From Blastomyces gilchristii SLH14081 (taxonomy: Eukaryota > Ascomycota > Eurotiomycetes > Onygenales > Ajellomycetaceae), in NCBI RefSeq assembly GCF_000003855.2, contig NW_003101675.1, positions 2,073,253-2,137,252 on the forward strand: 64,000 nucleotides of DNA, read 5' to 3'. The first letter of the stretch is position 1; each line of letters opens with the position of its first letter. Shown one piece after another: positions 24,282-35,785 of the stretch. A program made the translations under genes and the position numbers. The notes below the pieces were generated by a model that saw only the letters and a program-made list of their open reading frames with translations, did not search any database and was not told the DNA's origin.

Positions 24282-26324
24282 TTATTTTGGCTCTCCTTCA
24301 AGCTCTGATTCTTTATCGATGAACTGTTGAAATTCAGCTTTTATGCCTTCGTCAACGTTGCCATCTTGATTCACCTCCCTCGCCATCTCAGCAAACATTC
24401 TCACCGCCTGCGGATAAGTACTGTTGCTCGTCCATCCACATCTACTCACGAGGGGCGAAATCTGATCCAAGAAGTCCTGATGTCGGTTGAATGTGTCTGC
24501 GCTATCCGCTTGCCTTTTTAATTCTTCGTCGGTAAATTTGTACGGAATCGGCCCTTCGATACCCAAGAAGTCCCAGCGTCTATGGTTTTTTATGGTCAGC
24601 GTGACTGGATTATGGCATGATTGCGTTTCAAATGAGGAGGGGAAAGGGAGTGGAAACTCAACCGTTGAATCTTCATAAGGGATTCCCTAAACCGTGCGAT
24701 GTCGTCGTCTTTCCATGAGCTGACACATAGCTGGATAGGTAATGCTCTGATTTGCGCGAAATCAAAGGAGAAAAGTTTGTCAAGCTGGGGAACGTCCCTG
24801 GAGACGAATTTCTGGTAAGCGTACCGGAGAACAGATTGAGCAATTTTTTCGTCGATTTCTCTTCGTTCGTCCTCCGCTAGATTCTTATATTCATCTGGAT
24901 AATCGAGGGTCAAATCATCGCCATTGACCTTAACGAGTGCTGGCGGGGAGGCCTCAATGAATAAAGGTCCCGCCCATACATGCTGCCAGCCAAGAATACT
25001 ACTGATCCGATTGCCTTCCAAAAATATGTTCTCGCTATGAAAAGGTGGAAGGGAAAGGTAAGATGCCACCAATGTAGGGTCCTTCGGTAGGAGCAGAGGA
25101 GCAATACGTATGTACTTGTCAAATAGGGAATTGTGTGCTTCCGATGATAGCAAATCATCTGTAGGTGGGCAATCCGAATCAATATCAATCTCCCTCATAT
25201 TGGGATGCTTTTTCATCCAGTCTATTTCTCGTTGGCCAACTGCCATTGCATATTCAAGAGGAGTTTCCCCTGTGATCCATCAGCAAGAACATTGAAGATA
25301 TGTCAATTAGGTGCGGCCTTACATGGGCCCCGATCTATATCCAGGTTTGCTCTTTCCTTGAACCAAAAGTCATTCCGAGCGGTAGGCCCAATTGTAAACT
25401 TGTCCATGACATCTCGTTGAACGGCAGTGGAAATGAGGCCTTTAACTTCAGCCCTTGACCCCTTGATAGGGCAGCTTGAAAAATACAGGCTTCCATACCT
25501 TTGACCAAAAAAATGTATCAATTCGGTGTCCTCCTATTTGCGTGGGTGGGGAAATGCTAATACGTACCGATTAAAAGTTACAGACAAGAGTTTCTTATGA
25601 ATTGAGACAAGATTCTCAATGAAAGCTATCTGATCCCGCGCTTCCATATTTGCCCATACGTCTTTCAGTGGAGTCCCCCTGGCCTCTTCGGTCAGGATAA
25701 ACTCCGTGCCCACTGAATTGTCCTCGTTTGCGTCCCATGCTAGAACTTTAGGAACAGGAATCCCAAGAATTGTTCTCACCTAGAATGCGTCTCCATTAGC
25801 ACTCCTCGTTTATTTTAAAAGTTAAAAGGGAGTATAATTAAAAAATAACACCAGACGAAACGCCTTACAAATTCCATCGTTGCAGCTGTTGATGCCGTTG
25901 AGTAGTACTTGGGAAATCCATCGATTAAATATGGTATGCTTGCGATAGCAACCGCGCCGTTATCCATTACAAGCCGGAATACTTTGCTGTGCCCGCCATC
26001 TGTGACTTTGGAAATATGTTCACATTTGTTCGCTCCGACTGCCTGGGCTGCTATGCGCTGCAAGGCATTGACATTGAATTCTTTGTAACGGAGCCGTAAT
26101 TGTTTTTCTTCATCCCACAACCAGCGCCCCCCCGTATAATTGTAAAACTCGCAATAGTCAGTGCTAAGTTCTGGAGAGCTACCACGGTCTGGAACAAAAC
26201 TATATCGTCGGGATATCCATTGATGAGGGAAATATCTGGGGGCGTAGCGTTGACCGAAACGATGGCGGGCGCAAAATATGTTAGATGAATACCTCCATGG
26301 ATACACAGGCTTTAAGGGGCCCAT
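24282..26324 (-). CDS. APH/AIM9-type phosphotransferase fold protein, predicted pseudokinase
   Basis: Five exons (26324-25869, 25779-25568, 25498-25323, 25269-24663, 24579-24282) encode 582 residues. The first ~45 residues are rich in Arg and aromatic residues with almost no acidic ones, like a mitochondrial presequence. The domain then follows the fungal aminoglycoside-phosphotransferase/AIM9 order: FYNYTGGRWLWDEEKQLRLR, RYKEFNVNALQRIAAQAVG, ISKVTDGGHSKVFRLVMDNG, and VRTILGIPVPKVLAWD. The expected catalytic motif HxDxHxxN is here LPPFHSENIF (about 355-364), so the catalytic Asp is Pro; the metal-binding Asp of the usual IDWQ is Gly in ILGWQ (about 375). The Arg usual in the IARxP strand is Ser (AIASIP). 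I infer that it cannot transfer phosphate in the normal way. A non-catalytic mitochondrial role is possible but not shown. Confidence 0.82.
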
Positions 26325-27034
26325 CTCGTTAGATTAAGATTGAAATTATCAGTATAAGTCCATCGCTCAATGTATTAGATATCAGGTACTTAAGATTGCA
26401 GTCTCCCGGGCCTGTGATCTGATGTTGACGAATGATTTGATGGTGACGAGACACCTGGTAGGCTGGGACATGTCAGATAATCAACATGCCAAGGAGGCCA
26501 AGATAGCCAAACTTCGGGAGCCACTTCGGGAGCCACTCCCGCGCTCCCGCGCGCTTACAGTCACGTGACTATATAGCAAAGACCCACATTGAGCCTCCAA
26601 CCTTCCAACTGCATCAAGCGGTTGGTATCATCTTTATATAGCGGGAGCATGGGCTGTTGGGAATCTGTTTCTCCCCTCTGATAATGCGACTCTAGAGATG
26701 ATGAGGAATCATAACGGTTTTTCCCGTCTCATTTCTGTATCATGTGGGCATCTCATTGCCACTTTTAAGCTCTGATAAACCCCAAAACAGGAAACCCTAC
26801 CTGTTGTCATTACCATGGAAAGACCTCGCTGTTCCGATAAAGTTCTATCGATCCAATCATGACCATTAGATGGTTAAACAAGATGAGTTTGTGGAGTGGC
26901 GTCTTAGATCGTTGTGTCGTTTGAAAAGACGGACAACAGAAGTTTCAGGTGCAGGATCCCAGCCCTATACAGAATGGATATCAATCGTGCTTTAATGCAC
27001 AACGCATGAATCCGGGAGAACCCAAGCGTTGATA
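26325..27034. promoter_or_regulatory. Divergent promoter, pseudokinase / GPCR
   Basis: Head-to-head intergenic region. It contains a perfect 12-bp palindrome AGTCACGTGACT (26559-26570) around an E-box, and directly beside it a tandem 12-mer ACTTCGGGAGCC (26511-26522 and 26523-26534) followed by a GC-rich CCCGCGCTCCCGCGCGC run. No CDS is supported. Confidence 0.55.
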
Positions 27035-28776
27035 ATGCTATCACGCTACCAGATCCATGCGATCGAAACCAGTGTTCGGGTGATGTCCGCCGTCTCCGTC
27101 ACTTCGTCATTTTTTGTCATACTCAGTTTTCTGTGGGGCAAGCTATTTCAAACGCCGGTCAACAGGCTAATGTTTTATGCCACCTGGGGTAACGTCCTTG
27201 CGAATGTTGGCACTATGATTGGAGGGGCTGGAATCTCTCATGGTGCGGGTAGTAGTCTTTGTAGATGCCAGGCATTTCTTTTACAATGGTGTGTTCGTCC
27301 AATTTGAACTAAAGTCCCAGTTGATTCAGAAGGAAACTGACAAATATTTTATGAGCGTAGGTTTTTGCCAACAAATGCTCTCTGGATCCTTTGCCTGGCC
27401 ATCAATGTATACCTGACCGCATCTCACAAGTACAGACCATCTGAATTAAAGAGGCTAGAATGGCGTTACTTGATCATGTGCTACATAGTACCGCTCATCC
27501 CCGCCTTCGCCTTTCTATTTGTGGAAACGAAGGCATCAGGCCCTGTTTATGGAGATGCTGTGGTGAGTAAAGTGTATGACAAGTTTTACGATATAGCTGC
27601 CTGATTGTTAACAAATATATGTCTCAGATATGGTGCTGGATTAGACCGGAATGGCAAGCCTTTCGCTTCGCTTTTTTTTTTGGACCAATCTGGCTCACAA
27701 TAATTATGACCATTGCGATCCTTCTGTACCAGGGCATCGAAATCTACTCGAAGCGAATGAAGATTAAAAAACTTTCCGTGGATGCTGTTCATGAGATCTC
27801 AGACAAACATCATCGGCGTGACACCGCCACCAGCGTGCAAGCGGTTGCTCCATTACCGAGTATAGTTTCCACGAGGGCGGACAATGGACCTGGAAATGCC
27901 TCAACTTTCGAATCCCAACCCTCTTCCGGAGACGTACAGCCTCTAGGAGAAGGAGATACAAGCGCCAATGAAAGGACACCGCCAAAGACGGATCTGTCAA
28001 CCCGCGAAACACCAGAAAGAACACCAGAAACAACTACAGAGAGCGCAAGGTCTAACATTAATCATGGGCAACTTCCAACACGGAAACCGTCAACTCTTAC
28101 ACTAGGTCCCACTTTTTATGCGACGGGAGCTGCTCAAGATGAATCGAGATCAAACTATGAACAGCACGGAACACCGGTATCAAGTGGAACTACCGACGCT
28201 AGAAGAAACGATTTAGGCCTCGACGAACTCGAAAATCGAAGCGCAGCGAGCAGCGCTCCTACTGCGTACGCCCAAGTAAGATCACACGACGGTGCATCGC
28301 TCGGACCTACTCGAACCTCGAGCTTAAGCCAAAACAGGACCTGGAGAACGCGCCTGCCCATTTTACGACCCCTGCAGACTGCTGACAGACATACCGCAAC
28401 TTATTTGTATATGAAACGAGTTTCACTATTTTTCCTTTCACTACTCCTAACTTGGGTTCGTTCTAAAACAACTAATATTTATCCCTCCCCTTCCTTTCTA
28501 ACATTTTGTATTTATAACCGTTTCATGCTTATAAGATGTTTTGGATTTTTGCTGACACGGGAAAATTACCTTTCTAAGACACCCTCCACCATTAACCGTA
28601 TCCATCGCGTTTCTAATCCGGATGACCCAGTATTTGGTTTGGCTCTTTTATCTGCAGTAGTCCTTTCACTGCAGGGTTTTTGGAACTTAATAGTCTACAT
28701 AAGCACGTCGTTCGATGCTATCAAAACTCTCTGCGCCGCGTGCCGTGTAAAATTCCGTTCGTATACCGAGGTGTGA
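27035..28776 (+). CDS. Seven-helix G-protein-coupled receptor, cAMP-receptor-like
   Basis: Four exons (27035-27288, 27361-27562, 27628-28455, 28579-28776) give 493 residues. Hydrophobic helices can be placed at VMSAVSVTSSFFVILSFLW, LMFYATWGNVLANVGTMIG, LPTNALWILCLAINVYLTA, YLIMCYIVPLIPAFAFLFVE, FFFGPIWLTIIMTIAILLY, VSLFFLSLLLTW and LALLSAVVLSLQGFWNLIVY. Helix 5 and helix 6 are separated by a ~200-residue hydrophilic, Ser/Thr-rich loop, as in fungal cAMP-receptor-like and Git3-type GPCRs. TINRIH follows helix 6, and a Cys pair typical of class receptors (CRC before helix 3, CW after helix 4) is present. The last intron (28456-28578, 123 nt) is in frame and stop-free; retaining it would insert 41 residues inside helix 6, so I treat it as removed. 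Ligand and G-protein are unknown. Confidence 0.8.
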
Positions 28777-29586
28777 CGATAAGCGCGGAAATTTCGGCTG
28801 AGCAACAGCTCGATATGGTAAACCAAACGTGGGATGCATTCCGCGAAATGGCAGGGATGGGCGACATTTCTGGATGGCCGATAAACCCAAGTTGGTATCC
28901 CGAGGTTGCCCAATGGCGGAATTTTTGTTGATACTATGGGCAAAGTGATCTGATCGGTTCATCTATCTATTAAGGCTCCTCAAGTTAGCGGACCGCTCTG
29001 TTGGGGGGCACTCTCCAGCTGGAGGCGCTGTTGCGACTGATGATACTGATAGTGATGATAATGATAGTGGCATGGATGACCAGGCGTCTGATACGAAAAT
29101 GGGTCCGTGGTGCGTGTGTTAGTTTGGAGGGTTTGATGAACCGAGTTTATCCAGCTGCATGAATGCTGCCTAAAGAATTTGGGAGGATGGCCGCTCTCCA
29201 TGCGATGGTATTGGTGAAATTAGTTTTCTTCACCAGTTTGCTGCAGCAAATGTAGTTATACTATACAGTTAGCTGGGGTTTGAAAGGAACAAGAGGTTTT
29301 AATCTAATCAACCCTGAACTTTATTTAACAGTATATGTTCAAAGTATTTGAATCCAGTTGCCTTTCCAATCAATGGGCCCATTTCTACTTTTGCATGTAT
29401 ACATTTCGCCCAGCATAGATAGATAGATAGGTAAACATCGCTAGCAACCAACCCACCCTAAACACCAAGATCACAGAAGACAATGCAACCTACACAAAAA
29501 GGAATACAATATGATCTATAACGAAGTAAAAAACACTAAATGTACAGGGGGATTAAGAAATCGAAAGCGCCAAAGTATACATCACT
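28777..29586. other. Convergent 3' region, GPCR / SLS1
   Basis: This holds the 3' ends of two facing genes. It includes a short (ATAG)n run near 29416-29431. No CDS is supported. Confidence 0.5.
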
Positions 29587-32184
29587 TTATTCCAAGCCGT
29601 TCCGGACCTTGCTATTAAATCTACGCTCAGACTCCCCTTGTGAGCCTTGTTCCACCCACTGACGAAACATGTCCTCAGGGTCAAGATTGAAGTCTGGCTT
29701 ATAATCCTCTTCAATGACAGTTGTGACGTCTGCCAAGCCGTCTTCGTCCCCGACTTCTACCTTTCCCTTATAATTCGCCGCAGCAGCGCTCTGTTCAAAA
29801 GCCATCTCGCAAGCTTGGGCATAGAATTGTTCGAACGCGGCCTGAAGCGATCCCTCAGATTGACCCTTCGCGACAGCGGAGGAGAGATGGGTATTTGGTT
29901 GGCAAAGCTCCGGCCGTAGTTCATTGTCATCACGACCCAGAGAAATGGACATATCGATCACATGTTCAGGTAAGGCAGGACCCATGTTCACGTGTGAGTA
30001 ACTGAGCTCGAGATCCTTGTAGTTGAAGCGCGAAATTCGAGCTGATCTGAGGTAGCGTATGGGAGGAAGCATATATGTCCCTGTAACGAAATCTGCCTCT
30101 CCTTTCCCGCTGCCATGCGAACCTGCTGTCGCCGCGACGGATGATCGTTTAGCGATCAGTTTGCGTGGGATCGTCAGCTCGCAGGACATGGGCATACGCG
30201 GCTGCATGTAAACATCTTCCGAGACCATATTTTGGATAACTTCTGAAATGCTGGAGATATCAGCCCTCTGCTTCTCGGCTTGTGACAAAGCGGATGCTTT
30301 CCGGCCTTCCAGAAGGTCATAGTGTGTGAATTTATTAAAGCGGAGGTCTAGCGACGTTTCCGGCAGTAACACGTCTATGTCCGCTCTATGGACGATGGCA
30401 GTGGCTTTTCGTAGAATTGGTACCAGGAATTGACGTTTACCAGCATATCGGAGTACGACGTCGAGTTCTAATTCAATAGGCGGGAGGCGCGTCTTGTTTT
30501 TAGCTGATGGTTTGAGTCGAATTCGGTGAAAGGTACCATTTCCCACGTTCGGTAACGGAGAGAGACGTTGGAGGAACGATATGGGATTGGAGATGTTGGC
30601 AGCAAAAGCTCGAGGGACCGTAGGACTGAAAGATTTAAATTTCATCTTTCCGGGTTTCATTGATTGTTGGTGCGCAAACAGCGATTTTCCGAGGGAAGCG
30701 ACAACGACCTCGCGAATGTGGGGCTGGCCAGGGCTGCGCCAGCTGGATGAAGCTGGTGGAGTAAACAACTCATTGCACACTTTCTCGCAAACTGATCCAC
30801 GACCTTTCTGGACGAGAGCTGGGGGTGGTTCTGATTGAGTACCACTTGGAGTTTTTGTCCCAGAAAGCGGTTTCATCCATCTTAGCCATCGTCTCTGGCG
30901 ATCAGCCCAAGGTAGGAATTCCTGGTAGGAAACGGAGTACATAACTGCCGGCTCAGTGTCCGACAAATATGTGCAGAACCGGGTTTGGTCTTCTTCCGTC
31001 ATTGATACTGCGGTTTCGATATTCCTGTATGCCTCCTCTGCGTCTTTCTCCATCTCCTGAACGAAATAGATATTTATTTGGTTTGTCCCTTGCTCTTTAC
31101 AGCAAAATACATTGAGAGACTTTTGCATGGAACGGAAAAATCGCTCCTCGAATCTTCTGTTCTTTCCATGGAATACAAAGCCTCTGCTGGGTAGGTCCAC
31201 AGTTTTGGAGATTATCCTAGGGAAAAACTCCATGACACCCTGTCGAACAAGCTCACAGGCACTTTCGTTTGCGGTAATTCTCACAAGGTTTAAAGATCGC
31301 GAAACATCTATCTTGGCGCCATATGTGATTGCAAGATCTTTGAGAGGGCTAATATCAGGCAATAGGAGCATGAAAATTTCTTGGGGCGCCAGATGGATGT
31401 CCAATTGACCGATCTCACCCAAAACGGATAGCTGCCAGCAGTCTCGTAATACCATCTCCGCTAAAGCAATTTTTCCAGCCATATGTCCGAGACTCCCGAT
31501 CCTGGATGCTGTCTGCTTCTGGGCTTCGGGGTCCATTTCCAGAAAAAGTGATGTCCCAGGCCTCCATCCGGAATGCGGTGTGGCCGAGATGTCCTTTTGG
31601 TCAGAGATACTCGCAGGTGGTTCGAATTGTTTGCGATAATCAGTTAGCTGATTAGCTGTAAACCCATCTTCTAATATTTTCCGTAGCTTGCGCCATTCAT
31701 TTCGGTCTAGCTTGTCTCCAGGTTTGCGGTTCCCCCGGATTTGCTCAATATTTTCAATCACCTCTTTGGCGCCTCCTAATTGCAGTCTTGTTTTATCGAC
31801 CTCTTTCAGGAGCTCAGACGGATTATCCCAAGGAGCATCACCATCAGTTTCCTTTTCTAGTATCCTTGAAAACTTGCGAACGGTCATCTGCTTTGGTCGA
31901 CTGGCTCTCTCCTTGAGTATCACAACCTCACCGACCTCTCCCAGCGTCTTCACATCCAAACGGGCAACATGTCTTTGGTAGCGCGATTTCTTGACGCCCA
32001 ATACCGGGTATAGTTTAGGGTCTGTTTCGCCAGGTTGGTTTGGGAGTGTTGTGCTATTATATCGGTTTTGACGGAGGCCAAATGCTTGGGATAGGAGGAT
32101 AGTCGTCAGGGCCTTTGGAGAACGCGGAGGGCCAAATTGGCATCGAAGACAGGCCGCCGCATTTTGCGACGACGTCTTAAACAT
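29587..32184 (-). CDS. SLS1: Mitochondrial inner-membrane regulator Sls1
   Basis: A single uninterrupted ORF of 865 residues from the ATG at 32184; the longer frame upstream starts only with a GTG. The N-terminus (MFKTSSQNAAACLRCQFG...) is basic and lacks acidic residues, as expected for mitochondrial import. The following blocks VRKFSRILEK, the KH-like middle region and the C-terminal segment with FNYKDLELSYSHVN fit the SLS1 family (N-terminal, KH-like and C-terminal domains). In yeast Sls1 links mitochondrial transcription and translation at the inner membrane and is needed for respiratory growth. A CACGTGAT motif lies 126 bp before the start. Family recognition is by overall pattern, not alignment, so slightly lower confidence is given. 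Confidence 0.8.
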   Translation of the reverse strand: MFKTSSQNAAACLRCQFGPPRSPKALTTILLSQAFGLRQNRYNSTTLPNQPGETDPKLYPVLGVKKSRYQRHVARLDVKTLGEVGEVVILKERASRPKQMTVRKFSRILEKETDGDAPWDNPSELLKEVDKTRLQLGGAKEVIENIEQIRGNRKPGDKLDRNEWRKLRKILEDGFTANQLTDYRKQFEPPASISDQKDISATPHSGWRPGTSLFLEMDPEAQKQTASRIGSLGHMAGKIALAEMVLRDCWQLSVLGEIGQLDIHLAPQEIFMLLLPDISPLKDLAITYGAKIDVSRSLNLVRITANESACELVRQGVMEFFPRIISKTVDLPSRGFVFHGKNRRFEERFFRSMQKSLNVFCCKEQGTNQINIYFVQEMEKDAEEAYRNIETAVSMTEEDQTRFCTYLSDTEPAVMYSVSYQEFLPWADRQRRWLRWMKPLSGTKTPSGTQSEPPPALVQKGRGSVCEKVCNELFTPPASSSWRSPGQPHIREVVVASLGKSLFAHQQSMKPGKMKFKSFSPTVPRAFAANISNPISFLQRLSPLPNVGNGTFHRIRLKPSAKNKTRLPPIELELDVVLRYAGKRQFLVPILRKATAIVHRADIDVLLPETSLDLRFNKFTHYDLLEGRKASALSQAEKQRADISSISEVIQNMVSEDVYMQPRMPMSCELTIPRKLIAKRSSVAATAGSHGSGKGEADFVTGTYMLPPIRYLRSARISRFNYKDLELSYSHVNMGPALPEHVIDMSISLGRDDNELRPELCQPNTHLSSAVAKGQSEGSLQAAFEQFYAQACEMAFEQSAAAANYKGKVEVGDEDGLADVTTVIEEDYKPDFNLDPEDMFRQWVEQGSQGESERRFNSKVRNGLE

Positions 32185-32826
32185 CCGTAATGATGGGACC
32201 ACAGGACGAACGGCCCTGTGTTTCCGTTCAGGGCATAATTTAAAAAAATAAAAGTTGGGATCTCTCCTCTGACGGATGCCAAACTTTTTCGGGAAGGAAG
32301 GAAAGTTCCCACGTGATTAGCCGCACTTAGTGCCATACTACTCCGTAACGTTGGAAGATTTACTGGGATCCATGGAGCCAAATTGGAGGCCGAAAACCAC
32401 TGTCGTGAACCAGAGCATTATTGAATTAAATTAAATATATAGTATAGACATCACGAGGATGATTAATCGTAACATATAAAAGTGTTTCTCTCGCTGATAA
32501 ATTTCTGCATGGTTGACCAGGTGACCATGAAAGCACAAGGATTGTAAAAATGTACGCGTTGAATCAAGCAGGACGAGTTACATCAAGATATGTCGATCAC
32601 CATAATGTTACAGTAATGCTGATAAGCGATCTGCTATCAATCTCAGATAGGTACCAAGGACGTGCTGTATAGGAGGACGGTCTTACCTTAATCGTATATT
32701 ATATATTTATATAGAACGTTATAAAGAGCCAGTTCGGCACCCGACTAAATTTCTGCTCCACTAATCGTGCACAGTATATATTCCTGCCGTAAAAGTCGCG
32801 ATATTCCGGGGATACTGGGCCGCGAA
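32185..32826. other. SLS1 promoter and NT-C2 gene 3' region
   Basis: Both flanking genes are on the minus strand. The right part is the 3' end of the NT-C2 gene and the left part holds the SLS1 promoter with CACGTGAT at 32310. Sequence between 32400 and 32720 is AT-rich with no ORF of interest. Confidence 0.5.
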
Positions 32827-34098
32827 TCACTGGGGCGTAGAAATTTCCCAGCTCCTCAGGTCTTCACGAAGGTCAAACTCAGAGACTTCCCTGGCTTTCC
32901 CTTTCCTTGGGCGCATCTCGTATCCGGAAAGTTCGAGATTCTCTTTACTCTTGCTAAGGCCTCTTCGATGGCCTCCGAAGGATGATTTGGACCTCCTATC
33001 AACCGTACCGTCCCGAATTGTCTGCCGGGAGTGGGCATCACTAAACGACGTGATGTCTTCATTATCATCGTCTAGTCTTAAACTAGGGGCACCTGATTCC
33101 CAGCCGTCACCTCCCGCGAAGATGTCTTCGATCAAACGGTCAGGGGGGAGTTCGCCAGCTCGACACGCCCAGGAGGCAGCTAGCGTACGGCGGTACATGT
33201 CCTGCAAATCGCCAGCCTCGCGACTTCGGCTATTAATAGAGGGAATAGAGGATGAATTTTGCAGGTCGCCCTGCTCCGCGGATATAAAACCGCCAATCCC
33301 ACCGAATACCATGGCAGTTTTGAGAGGGGGCCTACAAACAGTCAGTACGGTGATGCATTCAGATACCTTCTTCAAAACTAAAGATAGATACTTACGTGAC
33401 AAAGTTGGTTTCGCCTTCGACCTGACGCATCACAATCCCGACCTTTAGGGTACCATTGATTTTGCTGTCCTGCATCAAGTACCGCCTAGTGACTCCTTCG
33501 CCGTCCTCATTCTTCTCAACATACTCGGCCAGGTTAAGTCGCACGTTGCCTAGCAGCTGCCTATCCCCGCGGCTTCCAGTGCTAAACTCTTGGATTATCT
33601 CGAAACAGATTTCACATTCGTGGAGCATCTGATTCCGATCCACAGTAAGTCTGATGGGTAGAACCTTTCTGTAGTCCCACGAAGCTCGGTGGTCCTGGAT
33701 GACAGCTTTATCCGTCTGCCCACGATGCTCAGCTGAAGTAGATGACGGGAGGTGCCATTTTGTGTAAGATGACCCAACGACAAGCGGGATGTTATTCAAG
33801 TCAATTATCTAGATAAATCAGTTTGGATGGCCCGCCTACAACAGGCTCAGATGTTAAAGCTTGTAGAACATACCCGCAATGTAAATTCGAACTTGGGCTA
33901 AGTTGATGGTAAAATATAGGTGAGCCTGTGTTCTGCAATCCAAGGGGAGGGGAGACATGATTACCCGCCTGTTTTTTGGGACTGTGAAAGTGCTTGTTAG
34001 CGTTTTGGCCGAGTACACCATGTATTCCCAGGGCTTCATCCTGGCTGGTAGCTGTGCAGGACAAGAGGGAATTGAAACAGCTCACCAAAGGCCTGCAT
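32827..34098 (-). CDS. NT-C2 domain (EEIG1/EHBP1-type N-terminal C2) protein
   Basis: Five exons (34098-34086, 33981-33965, 33897-33874, 33808-33396, 33331-32827) join in frame to 323 residues. The first three exons are 13, 17 and 24 nt and together supply MQAFVPKNRRPKFEFTLR, leading into IIDLNNIPLVVGSSYTKWHL. This is the start of an NT-C2 domain; WDYRKVLPIRLTVDRNQMLH, LLGNVRLNLAEYVE and RRYLMQDSKINGTLKVGI complete its beta strands by about residue 155. The C-terminal half is polar and probably disordered, with Ser/Arg-rich stretches. NT-C2 proteins are thought to bind membranes or membrane-linked partners in endocytic traffic. The start rests on the microexon chain, which is the only joining I found that gives the conserved beta-1 strand. 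It shares a 391-bp promoter with the plus-strand coiled-coil gene. Confidence 0.8.
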
Positions 34099-34489
34099 TG
34101 TGGAGCAGAAGGGGATGTGTGCAGCCTGTCCAATTTGGGCATGTGTCCTTTCACATAGCAGATTTGTCAGGTGCTTGCTTCCCTATATTTCCATGTAGAT
34201 GTTTGTCTATATGCACCACTTCATATTGGACAAAAATTAACAATAATGAATGCTTTCTTTTGATCTGGCTTTACCAAGATTGGATGAATAGGATTTTGCC
34301 CTGATGATGCTCTTATCAAGCTCGCCGCTTAGTGTGTTAGAGTTATCATCACGTGCTTATTTAGTTGTCTGTGCTGGCTTTTCAACACTTGAGTTACAGT
34401 ATAAGACAACCAACCACACTGAAGTTACTTACTAGGGCCCCCGAGAGTTGAACTGGACAAATTCATCGCCAGCAGCACACCTCGCAATA
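34099..34489. promoter_or_regulatory. Short divergent promoter with ATCACGTG
   Basis: The 391 bp between the ATGs of the NT-C2 gene (-) and the coiled-coil gene (+) holds an ATCACGTG site at 34348-34355, the RTCACRTG consensus of Cbf1-type bHLH factors. No CDS is supported. Confidence 0.5.
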
Positions 34490-34909
34490 ATGGGCCGGCT
34501 ACCACCATCACCGCCTTCAGAGCCCCAATCGCCTGGAGGGCAGTTACATTCGGCAGAACCTGTTCCTCTTGATTCGGCAATACGCACGACCCCAATTCAC
34601 CATCTTTTACCCGACATTCGTGTCCCTTCTGACCCTCTCCCTGCGCATCGTTACCACCCAATCACCTGCACTCCGCTTGACGCTGTCGAAATTCGCGCGC
34701 AGTTGCAGTCATTGCGAAAGGAGTATCCGACTTCCGTAGCTGCTGTCAAGGGCCAGGAAGAAATGGCGAAAGAGGTGAAAAGGCGGATGAAGGAGGCAGA
34801 GGAGAAGAGAGAGAATTTACAGAGGCTTATGAAGAGGAAGACAGAAGAGAGGGACACGGAGCGGAGAGTGTTTGAGAAGATCAAGAAGGAAAGAGAGCGC
34901 AAAACTTAA
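34490..34909 (+). CDS. Small charged coiled-coil protein of unknown function
   Basis: A single-exon ORF of 139 residues starts MGRLPPSPPSEPQSPGG. The first ~50 residues are Pro/Ser-rich; RYHPITCTPLDAVEIRAQLQ leads into an almost continuous Lys/Glu/Arg helix (about residues 65-139) that looks like a coiled coil. I do not recognise a family. The divergent position with the NT-C2 gene and the ordered middle motif argue for a real gene. The start is the first ATG in frame; an upstream extension of the frame exists but has no ATG. Confidence 0.6.
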   Translation: MGRLPPSPPSEPQSPGGQLHSAEPVPLDSAIRTTPIHHLLPDIRVPSDPLPAHRYHPITCTPLDAVEIRAQLQSLRKEYPTSVAAVKGQEEMAKEVKRRMKEAEEKRENLQRLMKRKTEERDTERRVFEKIKKERERKT

Positions 34910-35785
34910 CTGGTCTTTTTGACTTCAATTGTCGGAGAATGGATGGACAAGATCGAGCCTCACTATACCGAAGGGGGGATGCGCCAGTTACAATTCCGGT
35001 ATAGGTGATACCCAGGAGATGTTGCATCTTCGCGCCTCCGAGTGGTGAATATTTTATCCAACGGCGCTCGCGAAGTACATCAAACTGATGGTTGTATCGA
35101 GTTACATGCATCAGTATACCCGGAACCCGACATCGTTTGACGGCGCACGGATACAACTCTCAGCCCATCTCTCAATCTACAAAATTGGCCTATAAGAGAG
35201 ATTTCAATACACGCTTACGCGCTTCTTCATGGGCTAGTTGAAAAAGTTTCAGTCCGTAAATCGGATCGAACATTCATAGGTTTTTGCAAAAAGTCAAAAT
35301 AACAAAAAAAAAGGTTGCTTTCGGAGGGATGGAGTAATGCAACAATCGAGCAAGGTGGGAAATAACGATCAATGGGGCAGATGGTGCAGGCGAATTGTTA
35401 CATTGACAAACCAGCCTTACGGGATTGGGGATAAATTTCCTGTCGGAATTAAGACCCGTCAAGTCACATATTCAATTCCTTAAATATTTTGCGCGAGTGT
35501 CTAAACTATATTAAACGTGTATTTCGCTAGGCACAAGCTGCTCGTGGGTATCATCATCTAACAGTAGTAGCAGCAGATATATGCGATATCAAACTGGCCT
35601 TCGCACAACCTCCTCATCCCGGACCTATGCAAAGTGTTCAAGCCATCCCGAATTTTCTGATCATTCTGGACCGGCAATGGGGATTTTACGAGCACATAGA
35701 CGCTTGATATTCGGCCTTTATGATTTCTCGCACGGTTCCGTGAACCCCGTTTCTCGTCACTTGTCGATTCTATTCAATGATAGGC
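34910..35785. other. Convergent 3' region
   Basis: Lies between the 3' ends of the coiled-coil gene (+) and the small secreted protein gene (-). No CDS is supported. Confidence 0.5.
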
